Positions 16,090-24,840 of a stretch of 64,000 bases of DNA are shown one piece after another (within the stretch, counting starts at the first letter, position 1; the number at the start of each line of letters is the position of its first letter). Below the pieces are notes generated by a model. It did not search any database and was not told the origin of the DNA. It saw only the letters and a list, made by a program, of their open reading frames with translations. Location: the NCBI GenBank assembly GCA_964643965.1, contig CAZXVH010000006.1, positions 34,732 to 98,731 on the forward strand. Reading direction: 5' to 3'. The position numbers and the translations under genes are program-made. This DNA comes from GCA-2746795 sp964643965 (lineage in GTDB: Bacteria > Chloroflexota > Anaerolineae > Promineifilales > Promineifilaceae).

Positions 16090-19000
16090 GTGCAGCCTTC
16101 AACAAAGAGAGATGAGTTTCAAGCGCCATCTTTTTCACAATCCAGCAGACAACGGTTTCTAGAAATTGTCTACACCGTGGTGGAAACCATACGCACGGTG
16201 GAACCGCTGGAGCTGCTCTTTAAAGCGGTATTAGACCAACTGCTGCATGATCTGTCGGCGACGCTCGGTTTTATAGCCCTCTATGTACCGGAAAGCCAAC
16301 AAATCACCTTCCCTTATGCGGCGCATATCAATGCGGCGCATATAAACAAAGCGATCACCCTTGATCCCATTTCGAGCGCCCATGAAAAAAGCCTGGCTGG
16401 TTGGGTCATTGCCAACGGGCTGCCTTATGTCACCGGAGATTGGCAACATGACAGCAAACCGGTAGCCGGGGTCATTGGCCCTGAACCGGCCGCTTCCATC
16501 ATTTGTGTGCCCATCGAATCAACAGACGATATTTTGGGCGCTCTATCTATCCAAAGCGAACAAGAAGCAGCCTTCACCCACGACGATTTCAACATCATAA
16601 CGGCCGTTGCCGCCCACCTGGCCTCCGCCATCAACCAATCTAAAAAAATCAACCAGGCCCGTGAACTCGTCAACAAAGGAACCCGAGATTATCAACTCGC
16701 CGTCGCCTTACGCCAGGCAATCTCCATCATTAGCAGCACCCTTGAGAGAAAAACCATCTCCAATCATTTGCTGCTCGCCTTAGATGGCGTCTTAACCTAT
16801 GACACCGCCTTCATTTTCTTACAGGATACAGCCGCCCATCTGCAATTAGTCGCCAGTCGGGATGCCCTGAACCGACCTCTGGATCAATCTCCAGATGAAC
16901 TGGAAGCGATCTGGAACAATAGCGAGCTGCTGGACGCCATCCGTCAAAGCAAAGAACCACTGCTTATTGCAGACACCCAACAAGAGCCGCGCTGGCCCAC
17001 TCATCCAGGCAGCCAAAAAGTACGCAGTTGGCTGGGCGCTCCCCTCATTATCGGCGGCGAAGTATCAGGCGTACTCCTGATACAAAACAACCAAATCGGC
17101 GCCTTCAACAAACAACAGCAGTGGTTGGCTTCTACCCTGGTTGCCCATACGGCCGTTGCCTTACAAAACGCTGCCCTATACGAAAAAACCCAACAACAGC
17201 TAAACGAATTGAGCACCCTCTACCAGGCCAGCGCCACCATGACCGCCAATTTAGACCAGGATTTTGTCCTGCAAACCGTTGTGGTAGAGATGGTACGCGC
17301 TCTCCAGGTAGATAGCTGCACCATCTTCGTCTGGAACGCCGGTCGCCAAAATCTCATCCCCGCCGCCCACAGCAATCTGGCGCAATCCACCACTCACTTG
17401 TGGGGCAAAAACCAGGAGCCAGCGGCAGAAAATATTGGCCTCAGCCACGTCGAAAATCTGATAGGCAACCCCATCATCCAACACGTTTTTCAGGCAAAAG
17501 AGACATTCAGCCTGCGCTACGACAACGCCCGTACCCCAGAACGCCTGGCCCTGCTCCAAGAAGCGGGCCTGCAAGCGGTGCTGCTGCTGCCCCTGGTACG
17601 TCGTGGCGACGTATTAGGGTTACTGGCCTTGGGGCAAATAACCGAAGCGCGCTCTTTTAATAACAATGAGCTTCGTCTGGCTCAAAACCTGGCCAGTCAG
17701 GCCACCGTGGCTATCGAACATGCCCATCTGTACCAACAATCTCAGCGGCGCGTCGAAGAATTGGCTACCTTCCACAATATCGTCTTGCAGTTAAACACGC
17801 CGCTTAAACTCAACACCGTTTTAGACGCCATCACAGAATCAGCCCTAAAATTAGTAGACGCCAGCAACCTGCATATTTATTTATACGATCAAAAAACAAA
17901 TAAATTTACCGCTGGTTCTGCTTTATGGCGAGACGGCCGCCGCACCCCGGCCGTGTCCAAAATCCGCAAAAATGGGCTGACCGCCACCGTGGTCAACCAG
18001 GGTGAACCGGTCATCATCAACAACGCCCAGGGTCACCCCCTCTTTCAAAGTGAAGAAGCCCAAAAGTGGGGCATTTATGCCATCGCCGGTTTTCCCTTAA
18101 AACGGGGCGACGAGATGATAGGCGCTTTTACCATCACCTATTTGCACCCACACCGTTTTACCGATGATGAAATTTTGCTGCTCAACCTTTTGGCCGATCA
18201 GGCGTCGGTGGCGGTGCATAATGCCGCGCTTTTTGCTGAATCCCAACGACGCCTGCGTGACATGGCCGCCCTGGTGGATATGGCGCAAAAGATAACCGGA
18301 AAGCTCAAGCTTAAATTTGTGCTGCAAACCACCGTGCAAATATTACAGGGTTTGTTAAATGCCCGCGCCAGCACCATCACGATGCTTTCCCAAGATCGCT
18401 CAGAGCTGGTCTTAGCAGCGGCCGTCGGCGTCAAACAAGAGTATTCACAGACACGCATGAAACTGAATGAGAGCATCTCCGGTGAAGTGGTGCGCAGTGG
18501 CGATCTGGTCTACATCCGCGATACCTATTCTGAACCAGACTTTCTCTTTTTTAGTGAGATTGTGCGCAGCTTATTGGTGGTACCGTTGGTGGTACGCGGG
18601 GAAACCATCGGCACCCTGTCCATCGACAGCGCCCACGCCAACGCCTTTAGCGAGTTAGACATTCAGTTGATGGTGATTGCCGCCGCTCAGGCGAGTATTG
18701 CTATTTCTAATGCCGGTTTGTTTGAACAGGTTGAAGCCCGCGCCGCAGAATTGGCGGTGGCCTATGAAGAATTAAAAGAAAGCGACCGGCTCAAAGATGA
18801 ACTGGTACAAAATGTGTCTCATGAACTGCGTACCCCGCTGACCTTTGTCAAGGGATATGTCGATTTGCTTTTGGATGGAGAGATGGGGCTGATTACGCCG
18901 GAGCAGCAAGAAGCGTTATCTATCGTGGCGGTTAAAACAGATGAAATCACCCGCTTAATCGACGACATCATCACCTTGCAGCGCATCGACGAGGCCAATT

Positions 19001-19470
19001 TGCACCTACAATTAGTTTCGATGGTTGATTTGATCCAGACATCGGTACAGGTTCATCGCCTTGTGGCAGAAAAGAAGGGGTTAATCATTAAAGCGGCGCT
19101 GCCGGCCGACCCGGCGTTTGTCTTAATGGATAAGGGACGCATCAACCAGGTGATGGATAATTTGATGGCCAACGCCATGAAATTTAGCCCAGACGGCGGC
19201 GTCATTCAGATCGCTGTTACCGATTTGCCTGAGGCGGTACAGGTGGTGGTATCAGATGAAGGAGTAGGTATGCCCCGGGACAAGCAGTCGAGAATCTTTG
19301 ATCGGTTTTACCAGATTGATGGCTCCTCGCGCCGCCGCTTTGGCGGCACGGGCATTGGTCTGGCCATTGTCAAGCGAATTGTAGACGCCCATCACGGCAA
19401 AATCTGGGTTGAAAGCGAAGTGGAAAAGGGCAGTTCTTTCTTTTTTACTTTACCCAAGTCAAAGAAATGA
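16090..19470 (+). CDS. Soluble sensor histidine kinase with five GAF domains
   Basis: 1126 residues, no membrane helix. Five successive GAF domains at roughly 20-195, 205-365, 375-545, 555-715 and 725-885, each opening with an E-x-x-x-L-L-x-x-x-L helix and closing with an A-x-x-A-I-x-N-A-x-L-(Y/F) helix. Then a coiled coil, HisKA (VSHELRTPLTFVKGYVDLLL, phospho-His) and HATPase (NQVMDNLMANAMKFSPDGG N-box, DEGVGMPRDKQSRIFDRFYQ, GTGIGLAIVKRIV). Senses small ligands or redox in the cytosol and passes phosphate to an unknown response regulator; none is adjacent. GTG start with AAGGA nine bases before it. Internal GAF similarity suggests duplication. Confidence 0.92.
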   Translation: MQPSTKRDEFQAPSFSQSSRQRFLEIVYTVVETIRTVEPLELLFKAVLDQLLHDLSATLGFIALYVPESQQITFPYAAHINAAHINKAITLDPISSAHEKSLAGWVIANGLPYVTGDWQHDSKPVAGVIGPEPAASIICVPIESTDDILGALSIQSEQEAAFTHDDFNIITAVAAHLASAINQSKKINQARELVNKGTRDYQLAVALRQAISIISSTLERKTISNHLLLALDGVLTYDTAFIFLQDTAAHLQLVASRDALNRPLDQSPDELEAIWNNSELLDAIRQSKEPLLIADTQQEPRWPTHPGSQKVRSWLGAPLIIGGEVSGVLLIQNNQIGAFNKQQQWLASTLVAHTAVALQNAALYEKTQQQLNELSTLYQASATMTANLDQDFVLQTVVVEMVRALQVDSCTIFVWNAGRQNLIPAAHSNLAQSTTHLWGKNQEPAAENIGLSHVENLIGNPIIQHVFQAKETFSLRYDNARTPERLALLQEAGLQAVLLLPLVRRGDVLGLLALGQITEARSFNNNELRLAQNLASQATVAIEHAHLYQQSQRRVEELATFHNIVLQLNTPLKLNTVLDAITESALKLVDASNLHIYLYDQKTNKFTAGSALWRDGRRTPAVSKIRKNGLTATVVNQGEPVIINNAQGHPLFQSEEAQKWGIYAIAGFPLKRGDEMIGAFTITYLHPHRFTDDEILLLNLLADQASVAVHNAALFAESQRRLRDMAALVDMAQKITGKLKLKFVLQTTVQILQGLLNARASTITMLSQDRSELVLAAAVGVKQEYSQTRMKLNESISGEVVRSGDLVYIRDTYSEPDFLFFSEIVRSLLVVPLVVRGETIGTLSIDSAHANAFSELDIQLMVIAAAQASIAISNAGLFEQVEARAAELAVAYEELKESDRLKDELVQNVSHELRTPLTFVKGYVDLLLDGEMGLITPEQQEALSIVAVKTDEITRLIDDIITLQRIDEANLHLQLVSMVDLIQTSVQVHRLVAEKKGLIIKAALPADPAFVLMDKGRINQVMDNLMANAMKFSPDGGVIQIAVTDLPEAVQVVVSDEGVGMPRDKQSRIFDRFYQIDGSSRRRFGGTGIGLAIVKRIVDAHHGKIWVESEVEKGSSFFFTLPKSKK

Positions 19471-19570
19471 ACGTAGGGGATAAAATATAAAGTTTGAAGA
19501 TTGCAAAATCGCATTCGCGGCAATCGCTACGCTACTCTTCACGCTTTATCCCTTGCCAAAGCAAATATCT

Positions 19571-20635
19571 ATGTCAGCCAGTGGACGCACCACCCTCACA
19601 ATTGAACAATTACAAACGATGCCGAAGATTGATCTGCACCGGCATTTGGAAGGTTCTTTACGCCTGGACACGTTGGTGGAGATCGCCCATCGCTTTGGTC
19701 TGGATTTGCCGGCCAACAACATAGAGGCGTTACGGCCGTTGGTGCAAATCACGGATGATCCCCCAGACCACGAGGTGTTTTTAAGCAAGTTTGGCATCCT
19801 GCGCCTGTTTTATCGCAGCCCTGAAGCGATTTCGCGCCTGGCCTATGAGGTGGTAGCGGATGCGGCGGCTGACAATGTGCATTATTTGGAACTGCGTTTC
19901 AGCCCACAGGCATTGTCTAGTGTGGGCGGCTATGACCTGGGAGAGGCGGCGGATTGGGTGATAACGGCCGTTAACCAGGCCAGTATCGATCACAATATTA
20001 AAGTGGGCTTGATCATCACCCTGGTACGTCATGATCCACTGCCACAAGCCCGGCAGGTGGCGGAAGTAGCCTTTGCCCGCGCCAACAAAGGCATTTTAGG
20101 ATTAGACCTGGCCGGAGATGAAGTAAGATTCCCGCCCGCCCCCTTTATCCCCATCTTCAAAGAAGCCAAAGAAATCGGTTTAGGCGTCACCATTCACGCC
20201 GGAGAATGGGCCAGCGCGGTTGGTGTGCGCCAGGCTATTGAAGAGTTACAGGCAGATCGCGTGGGGCATGGGGTGCGAGCGATTGAAAATTCAGGCGTTT
20301 TGCGTCTCATTCAGGAGCGAAATACGGCCTTAGAAATCTGTCTGACCAGTAATTTGCAAACCGGCGTGGTTCACAGCCTTAACCATCATCCGCTAATCGA
20401 TATGATGAATTTGAATTTGCAGGTTACTTTAAATACCGATGATCCTGGCGTCAGCAACCTGACATTGACGGATGAATACCGGGCAGCAGTGGAAACGCTT
20501 GGATTTGGGTATGCTGAACTGCGTCACCTCATTTTTAACGCCGCCCATGCTTCCTTTTTACCAGCAGAGGAAAAAGAGGCGTTATTGGCCCATTTTACGG
20601 CCGTTTTACCCTTAGCTGGCCCTGCTACTTTGTGA
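19571..20635 (+). CDS. add: Adenosine deaminase
   Basis: Purine salvage: adenosine to inosine and ammonia; zinc enzyme. 354 residues. Seen: KIDLHRHLEGSLR (H-x-H zinc ligands), LELRFSPQALS, GLDLAGDE, IHAGEWASAVGVRQAI (zinc His and catalytic Glu region), DRVGHGVRAI and TLNTDDPGVSNLTLTDEY (catalytic Asp pair). ATG at 19571 is preferred to TTG at 19553 though neither has a strong ribosome site. Its last 11 bases overlap the end of the convergent gene. Confidence 0.92.
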   Translation: MSASGRTTLTIEQLQTMPKIDLHRHLEGSLRLDTLVEIAHRFGLDLPANNIEALRPLVQITDDPPDHEVFLSKFGILRLFYRSPEAISRLAYEVVADAAADNVHYLELRFSPQALSSVGGYDLGEAADWVITAVNQASIDHNIKVGLIITLVRHDPLPQARQVAEVAFARANKGILGLDLAGDEVRFPPAPFIPIFKEAKEIGLGVTIHAGEWASAVGVRQAIEELQADRVGHGVRAIENSGVLRLIQERNTALEICLTSNLQTGVVHSLNHHPLIDMMNLNLQVTLNTDDPGVSNLTLTDEYRAAVETLGFGYAELRHLIFNAAHASFLPAEEKEALLAHFTAVLPLAGPATL

Positions 20636-21287
20636 CGTTCCACTCCCTGACAGCCGCTTTAATCACTTCCTGAACTGCCACATCTTCGATGTCATCCGGT
20701 TTCTCATAACTTTTGCCATCCGCCCGAATCACCAGGCCACCGGCCGGGTTTTGCTCCAGCCGAATATCACGATCTTTCAGGGCCGGATTGGCGGTCACAT
20801 GCTTCTGTAAGATGATATCTATTTGTTCGGCAATGGTGAGCAGTTTAACAGGGATGTTTTTCGGTTTAACAACGCCGGTATCAGTTATTTCTACGATTGG
20901 TTCGGGGCTGCTGAGGGTTTCCGAGGCGATGAAGATGCCGCCCCGTTTTTTAGCAGGAGGCTGACTCTTTTCTGTCTCCAACTGATTTTCCAGATCGTTT
21001 AAAAAGGCTTTTTGTTTCTCTTCAAGCTCAGGGGGAACGGCCGTTTCTGTTGGTTCGGCCGTTTTAACAGGGAGGGGCGTCAGTTGGGGTACCACGCCAG
21101 CCTCTTCCAAGACGCCGTAACCACCGCTGAAAGCGATCAATTCACCAATGGCGGCCAGCAAGCGCTGCTGCACCTGGGGATTCGCCACATCAGACAGGCT
21201 TTCATACCGTTCTTCATTGGCTTCAACAACGAGTTTAGCCAACGGGGGTACGCGCAAAATACGCATCATTTCAATTTCTTTACGCAT
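20625..21287 (-). CDS. Uncharacterised 220-residue protein
   Basis: I recognise no family. Soluble and acidic; an N-terminal helical part (RILRVPPLAKLVVEANEERY, then a region of about residues 30-60 ending SGGYGVLEEAGVVPQL), a Pro/Glu/Thr-rich linker (about 70-125), and a C-terminal alpha/beta part (about 140-220) with VKLLTIAEQIDIILQKHV and RLEQNPAGGLVIRADGKSY. The gene lies 12 bp downstream of mutM on the same strand, so it is probably in the same transcript. ATG at 21287 sits in a suitable place (AAGGAGAATAG before it). Function unknown. Confidence 0.65.
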   Translation of the reverse strand: MRKEIEMMRILRVPPLAKLVVEANEERYESLSDVANPQVQQRLLAAIGELIAFSGGYGVLEEAGVVPQLTPLPVKTAEPTETAVPPELEEKQKAFLNDLENQLETEKSQPPAKKRGGIFIASETLSSPEPIVEITDTGVVKPKNIPVKLLTIAEQIDIILQKHVTANPALKDRDIRLEQNPAGGLVIRADGKSYEKPDDIEDVAVQEVIKAAVREWNVTK

Positions 21288-21299
21288 AATCTATTCTCC

Positions 21300-22112
21300 T
21301 TATTTTTGGCACTGGGGACAAAAATGAGTGCTGCGGCTGTTCATCACGATTCGTTCAATAGGCGTGTGGCAATGGAGGCACGGCCGTCCCGCGCGCCTGA
21401 ATACGGCCACTGCATTTTGCATATCACCGCGTGTGCCATCTGGTTTCGTGTAAAGGTCAAGGCTGGCCCCTTCGCGCTCGATGCCCATCGTCAGCACCTT
21501 TTGGATAGCGGCAAAGAGCGCCTCAATCTCATTTTTCGTCAATGAATTGGCGGGGCGGCGCGGATGAATACCGGCATAAAACAAGGCTTCATCGGCGTAA
21601 ATGTTGCCCACGCCAGCGATGAATTGTTGGTCTAACAGCAGCGGTTTCATGGCTCGGGAACGGCCGTTTAGCCGCTGCTGCAACAGCTCTGGGGAAAAAT
21701 CAGCCGCCAACGGCTCCGGGCCTAACTCGCCCAAAACAGTGGCAGGCTCTGCTACCAGATAGACTCGCCCAAATTTACGCATATCGCGGAAGCGCAGTTC
21801 CTGGCCGTTATCCAGCTCAAATATGGTATGCACATGTTTATGGCGCGGGGCGTCGGCCTCTTCCACCGCCAAATGACCCGACATCTTCAAATGGATGATG
21901 AGGCTGTCGCCGCCGCTCAAGCTGAACACAAGATATTTGGCCCGCCGGTTGATGGCTTCTATACGCTGATCCCGAATCTGCCAGTTCAAAGCAGCCAGAT
22001 CATGTGTGGCTAAATGAGCCGGCCAATCGTTGGTAACGGCCGTTATCGTACGGCCGATCAGCGGTTGACGTAAAGCGCGAACCGTCGTTTCCACTTCTGG
22101 TAATTCAGGCAT
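21300..22112 (-). CDS. mutM: Formamidopyrimidine-DNA glycosylase
   Basis: Base-excision repair: removes 8-oxoG and formamidopyrimidines and nicks by beta/delta elimination. 270 residues. Seen: MPELPEVETTVRAL (catalytic Pro2 and Glu3), LIIHLKMSGHL (catalytic Lys), LELDNGQELRFRDMRKFGRV, QQFIAGVGNIYADEAL and the C-terminal zinc finger CLHCHTPIERIV...CPQC. All active-site residues present. Followed at 12 bp by the uncharacterised gene. Confidence 0.96.
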   Translation of the reverse strand: MPELPEVETTVRALRQPLIGRTITAVTNDWPAHLATHDLAALNWQIRDQRIEAINRRAKYLVFSLSGGDSLIIHLKMSGHLAVEEADAPRHKHVHTIFELDNGQELRFRDMRKFGRVYLVAEPATVLGELGPEPLAADFSPELLQQRLNGRSRAMKPLLLDQQFIAGVGNIYADEALFYAGIHPRRPANSLTKNEIEALFAAIQKVLTMGIEREGASLDLYTKPDGTRGDMQNAVAVFRRAGRPCLHCHTPIERIVMNSRSTHFCPQCQK

Positions 22113-22133
22113 AACGCCTACCTTGCCGCCTCA

Positions 22134-22266
22134 TCACACCACAGCCATAAATTCACTGCTGTCATAAAACAACACCTCATCATTGGTACCAATGGCAAAT
22201 TCGCCCGGGTAACGAGCGCCGGGCTGCATAAACAGCTTCTAATTTTGTCACATGGGGATCTCCCAT
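22134..22266 (-). pseudogene. Small frameshifted gene upstream of mutM
   Basis: ATG at 22266 with AAGGAG six bases upstream reads MGDPHVTKLEA; about 30 bp on, protein-like sequence continues in another frame as LFMQPGARYPGEFAIGT then NDEVLFYDSSEFMAVV, ending at TGA 22134-22136. Joined, this would give about 44 residues. The good ribosome site and plausible composition of both halves suggest a real small gene broken by a one-base indel; neither half matches a family I know. Confidence 0.4.
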
Positions 22267-22364
22267 CACGCTCTCCTTTGCGTTCAGAAGTTGAGTCGTT
22301 GAACTTCTGGATTATACCCTGAATTTTGCTTGATCATTACAGTTTAGTGGATTAGTATAAGCAT

Positions 22365-22916
22365 ATGGATCCTGAAGTGTATGCTGAAGATCGTGTTTTG
22401 GTGGCTTATGTGCCTTCACCGGCCGATTTTGCCTTGATTCAAGAGCAAGGTTGGTATCGCATTCCTTACCAGCAAGCGCCCAAGGGCGTCTATGCTGAAT
22501 GGTTTGCTTTCTATTTTGGCGCCGCCTTTGGCGCCCGTAAATGGGCCATTCATGCTTACGCGCCCCGCCTGGGACATGAACTGGTGCAGCGCTGTGATCT
22601 ACTGCCCCACCAGGCAGATCACCCCCGCGCACAAGAATGGTACATCCAGGTGCAGTTGGGGCCGATACAATACTTGCCCCGTCCAATTGTGAGTTTACAG
22701 TGGCGCCGCATCACCTTCTTGTATACCACCTGGGATCGCTTTCAAGGAGCATGGGAAATCAATGATTTGTTCCTGGAAAGCGAAGAATACGTGGATAGGG
22801 CTTTTTCTGTGCTGAAAGACGGCCGTTCTGCCTTCCCCCGCCCCTATTCACCCCCTCCTACCTCCCATTTCCTCAAAGAATCAGGTCCAGGTTATGCCGC
22901 TTCAATCCTTTATTGA
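22365..22916 (+). CDS. Conserved protein of unknown function (183 residues)
   Basis: Resembles a family common in Chloroflexota and Cyanobacteria, with the recurring segments VLVAYVPSPADFALIQEQGW, YRIPYQQAP, EWFAFYFGAAFG..KWAIHAYAP, RAQEWYIQVQLGPIQYLPRP and WRRITFLYTTWDRFQGAWEINDL. In other genomes similar proteins stand alone or precede nuclease-like domains; I do not know the function. No signal peptide or helix. Its last 23 bases overlap the following kinase gene, so the pair is co-transcribed. A Pro-rich tail (about 165-178) follows the conserved part. Confidence 0.65.
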   Translation: MDPEVYAEDRVLVAYVPSPADFALIQEQGWYRIPYQQAPKGVYAEWFAFYFGAAFGARKWAIHAYAPRLGHELVQRCDLLPHQADHPRAQEWYIQVQLGPIQYLPRPIVSLQWRRITFLYTTWDRFQGAWEINDLFLESEEYVDRAFSVLKDGRSAFPRPYSPPPTSHFLKESGPGYAASILY

Positions 22917-23562
22917 TGAACTAGACCAGCTCTTGCCCCAGACAAGCCCGCTGTCAGACAGTGGTAGTTTGTTAATGATGGTAGGGCTGCCCGGCACTGG
23001 CAAATCTTCAGTGGTCAATGCCCTGCAACCGCTGCTGCCCAGCGTGGTCATCGCCACCGATAAAACGCGCAACTTCATTCGCCAATCGCCCAATTACACA
23101 GTCGCCGAAATGAGCCTGGTCTATGATGTCTGTTATGGCCTGATAGAGCGACGGCTGCGCCAAAAACAGCGTGTGATCTTTGATGGTTCTAACCTGTTGG
23201 CGGCCCGCCGTGAACATTTACAGCAGGTGGCGCGTCGCTGCGGGACGCCGTTAGCCATTTGTTATGTGCAAGCTTCGCAGGATGTCATCCAGCAGCGCTT
23301 ACGCGCCCGCACCCGGCGGGGACATAATAAAACGGATAAATCTGACGCCGATTGGTCAGTCTATAAATGGATGGTGGAAGCGCAAGAACCATTGGCAGAG
23401 GAACATTTAATTATCGATACGACAGAAACAGCTCCAGAGTTATTGGCCCAACGATTATGTGAGTATTGGTTAATGGTGGATGCAAATGCGGCGAGCGACC
23501 CTGATCTACAATCCCCTCGCTGGGCCAGCAAACTTGGCCGGCGCCATGAACCTCGTCGCTGA
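22894..23562 (+). CDS. P-loop ATPase/kinase (predicted kinase, AAA_33/zeta-like)
   Basis: 222 residues. Walker A MMVGLPGTGKSSVVNAL at about 27-43, ATDKTRNFIRQS (the Asp-Lys/Thr-Arg element), VIFDGSNLLAARREHL (Walker B-like D-G-x-N) and QRLRARTRRG lid Arg residues: the set found in small-molecule kinases related to gluconate, chloramphenicol and polynucleotide kinases. Substrate unknown. Overlaps the preceding gene by 23 bp. The C-terminal tail from about residue 196 runs 83 bp into the next gene in a different frame and looks unlike a folded end, so the stop may have moved by mutation. Confidence 0.75.
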   Translation: MPLQSFIDELDQLLPQTSPLSDSGSLLMMVGLPGTGKSSVVNALQPLLPSVVIATDKTRNFIRQSPNYTVAEMSLVYDVCYGLIERRLRQKQRVIFDGSNLLAARREHLQQVARRCGTPLAICYVQASQDVIQQRLRARTRRGHNKTDKSDADWSVYKWMVEAQEPLAEEHLIIDTTETAPELLAQRLCEYWLMVDANAASDPDLQSPRWASKLGRRHEPRR

Positions 23563-24454
23563 TTTTTGGCAGGCGCGGGGGTGGGATATTGTCATCAAAC
23601 CAACAGAGGCGGCCGGCCATGCCACCGAACTGGCACAGGCAGCGGCGGCGGCTGAGCGCCATCTGGTGGTGGCGGCGGGCGGGGACGGCACATTGGGCGA
23701 GGTGGCCAATGGTCTGGCCGGTTCGCCGACCATCATGGCGCCGCTGCCGGCAGGCACGGCTAACTCCTTTGCCAAGGAACTGCGGCTGCCGCGCCCCACG
23801 CTGCTGAACAAACATCGTTTGCTGGCGGCGGTAGACGCTCTGGCCGCCGGCCGGGTGCAGCAGATGGATTTGGGGTATACACCGGGCGCAGGGGAAAACG
23901 GCCGTTACTGGTTATTGTGGGCTGGCGTGGGCGCCGATGGTTATCTGGTGGCGCAAATAGAACCGCGCCCTAAATGGTCTAAACGCCTGGGTACGGCCGG
24001 TTATATGCTGCAAGGGCTGTTTATTTTACCCAAAACACCCGTCTTTCAAGCCACCATCTGCATCGACGGCCAGCAATTCTCCGGTCACTACCTGTTGATT
24101 TTGTGCAGCAATGCCCGGCGCTACGTGGGCGGCATGGTGGAACTCAGCGCAGAGGCTCAATTGGATGACGGCCGTTTTGAAATATGGTTATTTGAAAATG
24201 GCAGCCCCATCCGGTTGGCTCAATACGCCGTCCAGGCAAAATGGGGCGATTTGGCGGCTCATTCAGGCGTCACCCGTTTAAGTGGCAGCGACGTGACCAT
24301 CCACACCACCCCGCCCATGCCCAGCCAGACCGATGGCAACAAATCCGTGCAAACCCCGCTCCACATCCAGATCAGGCCCCAGGCGCTCAGACTATTGGTC
24401 CCCAACACCGCCCCCCCGGACCTCTTCCAGCACCGGGGCGTCCCGCTGCGGTAA
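23480..24454 (+). CDS. Diacylglycerol kinase-family lipid kinase (YegS/DagK type)
   Basis: 324 residues. N-terminal catalytic domain: ATLIYNPLAGPANL, then VVAAGGDGTLGEVANGLAGS (G-G-D-G-T nucleotide loop) and LPAGTANSFAKELRLP. C-terminal beta-sandwich with GVGADGYLV, GYMLQGLFIL and LDDGRFEIWLF. Phosphorylates a lipid or sphingoid-like alcohol; exact substrate unknown. Start at 23480 (or the ATG two codons later) precedes the conserved strand directly, so the 83-bp overlap with the upstream gene is probably real. Confidence 0.88.
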   Translation: MQMRRATLIYNPLAGPANLAGAMNLVADFWQARGWDIVIKPTEAAGHATELAQAAAAAERHLVVAAGGDGTLGEVANGLAGSPTIMAPLPAGTANSFAKELRLPRPTLLNKHRLLAAVDALAAGRVQQMDLGYTPGAGENGRYWLLWAGVGADGYLVAQIEPRPKWSKRLGTAGYMLQGLFILPKTPVFQATICIDGQQFSGHYLLILCSNARRYVGGMVELSAEAQLDDGRFEIWLFENGSPIRLAQYAVQAKWGDLAAHSGVTRLSGSDVTIHTTPPMPSQTDGNKSVQTPLHIQIRPQALRLLVPNTAPPDLFQHRGVPLR

Positions 24455-24504
24455 ACGGTTATCGGTGATCGGTAATTGTGGCTACTGTCCACTGTCCACC
24501 AACT

Positions 24505-24616
24505 GGCGGGGATCAGCGGCTCGGAATTGCCGGAAGATACGGCCTTGATCAAGGCCATCCTCAATGTGCTGCCGAAACCAATTGCGGAAGGGTTGAAACC
24601 GACTGGGTGGGGTTGA
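24505..24616 (+). pseudogene. 3' remnant of an unidentified gene
   Basis: After a short tandem repeat (CTGTCCACTGTCCACC, 24485-24500) one frame reads GISGSELPEDTALIKAILN then VLPKPIAEGLKPTGWG and stops at TGA 24614-24616. The amphipathic, protein-like composition with no start or upstream body suggests the tail of a deleted gene. Family not recognised. The spacer 24455-24840 otherwise holds the ROK control region. Confidence 0.35.
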
Positions 24617-24668
24617 GAGAGGGGGGATGGGTGGGGAAATGATTGTTGGTATTGAAATTAAATTGCTC

Positions 24669-24696
24669 TTGACACGCCGTCATAATTAAGTAAAAT
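24669..24696 (+). promoter_or_regulatory. Promoter of the ROK/sugar operon
   Basis: TTGACA (24669-24674), 16 bp, TAAAAT (24691-24696): close to the housekeeping sigma consensus. Operator 1 begins 13 bp further on, where bound repressor would block RNA polymerase. Confidence 0.7.
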
Positions 24697-24709
24697 ATTG
24701 TCATCTTTA

Positions 24710-24736
24710 TTTATTAAAGTCAATGGAGTTAATAAA
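24710..24736. promoter_or_regulatory. ROK operator 1
   Basis: TTTATTAA, 11 bp, TTAATAAA: inverted repeat. The 27-bp site matches operator 2 at 26 of 27 positions (only CAATGG versus CATTGG differs). ROK repressors bind AT-rich palindromes of this size. Confidence 0.7.
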
Positions 24737-24765
24737 TAGAGGTGACAACCCTACGAATCATACCC

Positions 24766-24790
24766 ACTGCTTATTGAGCAGTATTTTTTT
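24766..24790 (+). terminator. Hairpin with T-run in the ROK leader (terminator or attenuator)
   Basis: ACTGCT (24766-24771), loop TATTG, AGCAGT (24777-24782), then A and seven T. It lies between the promoter and the ROK start codon, so it would cut transcripts before the operon unless relieved. Confidence 0.6.
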
Positions 24791-24798
24791 CAATATTG

Positions 24799-24825
24799 TT
24801 TATTAAAGTCATTGGAGTTAATAAA
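24799..24825. promoter_or_regulatory. ROK operator 2
   Basis: Second copy of the TTTATTAA...TTAATAAA palindrome, 89 bp (about 8.5 helical turns) from the first and 15 bp before the start codon. Two sites allow looping by a dimer or tetramer of the repressor. Confidence 0.7.
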
Positions 24826-24840
24826 CAAAAAAAGGTTTTT

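Noticed and set aside
22134..22166. Double TGA in the small gene near mutM as a selenocysteine site
   Set aside because: The codons after it do not continue a protein and no Sec-family context is present, unlike selD.
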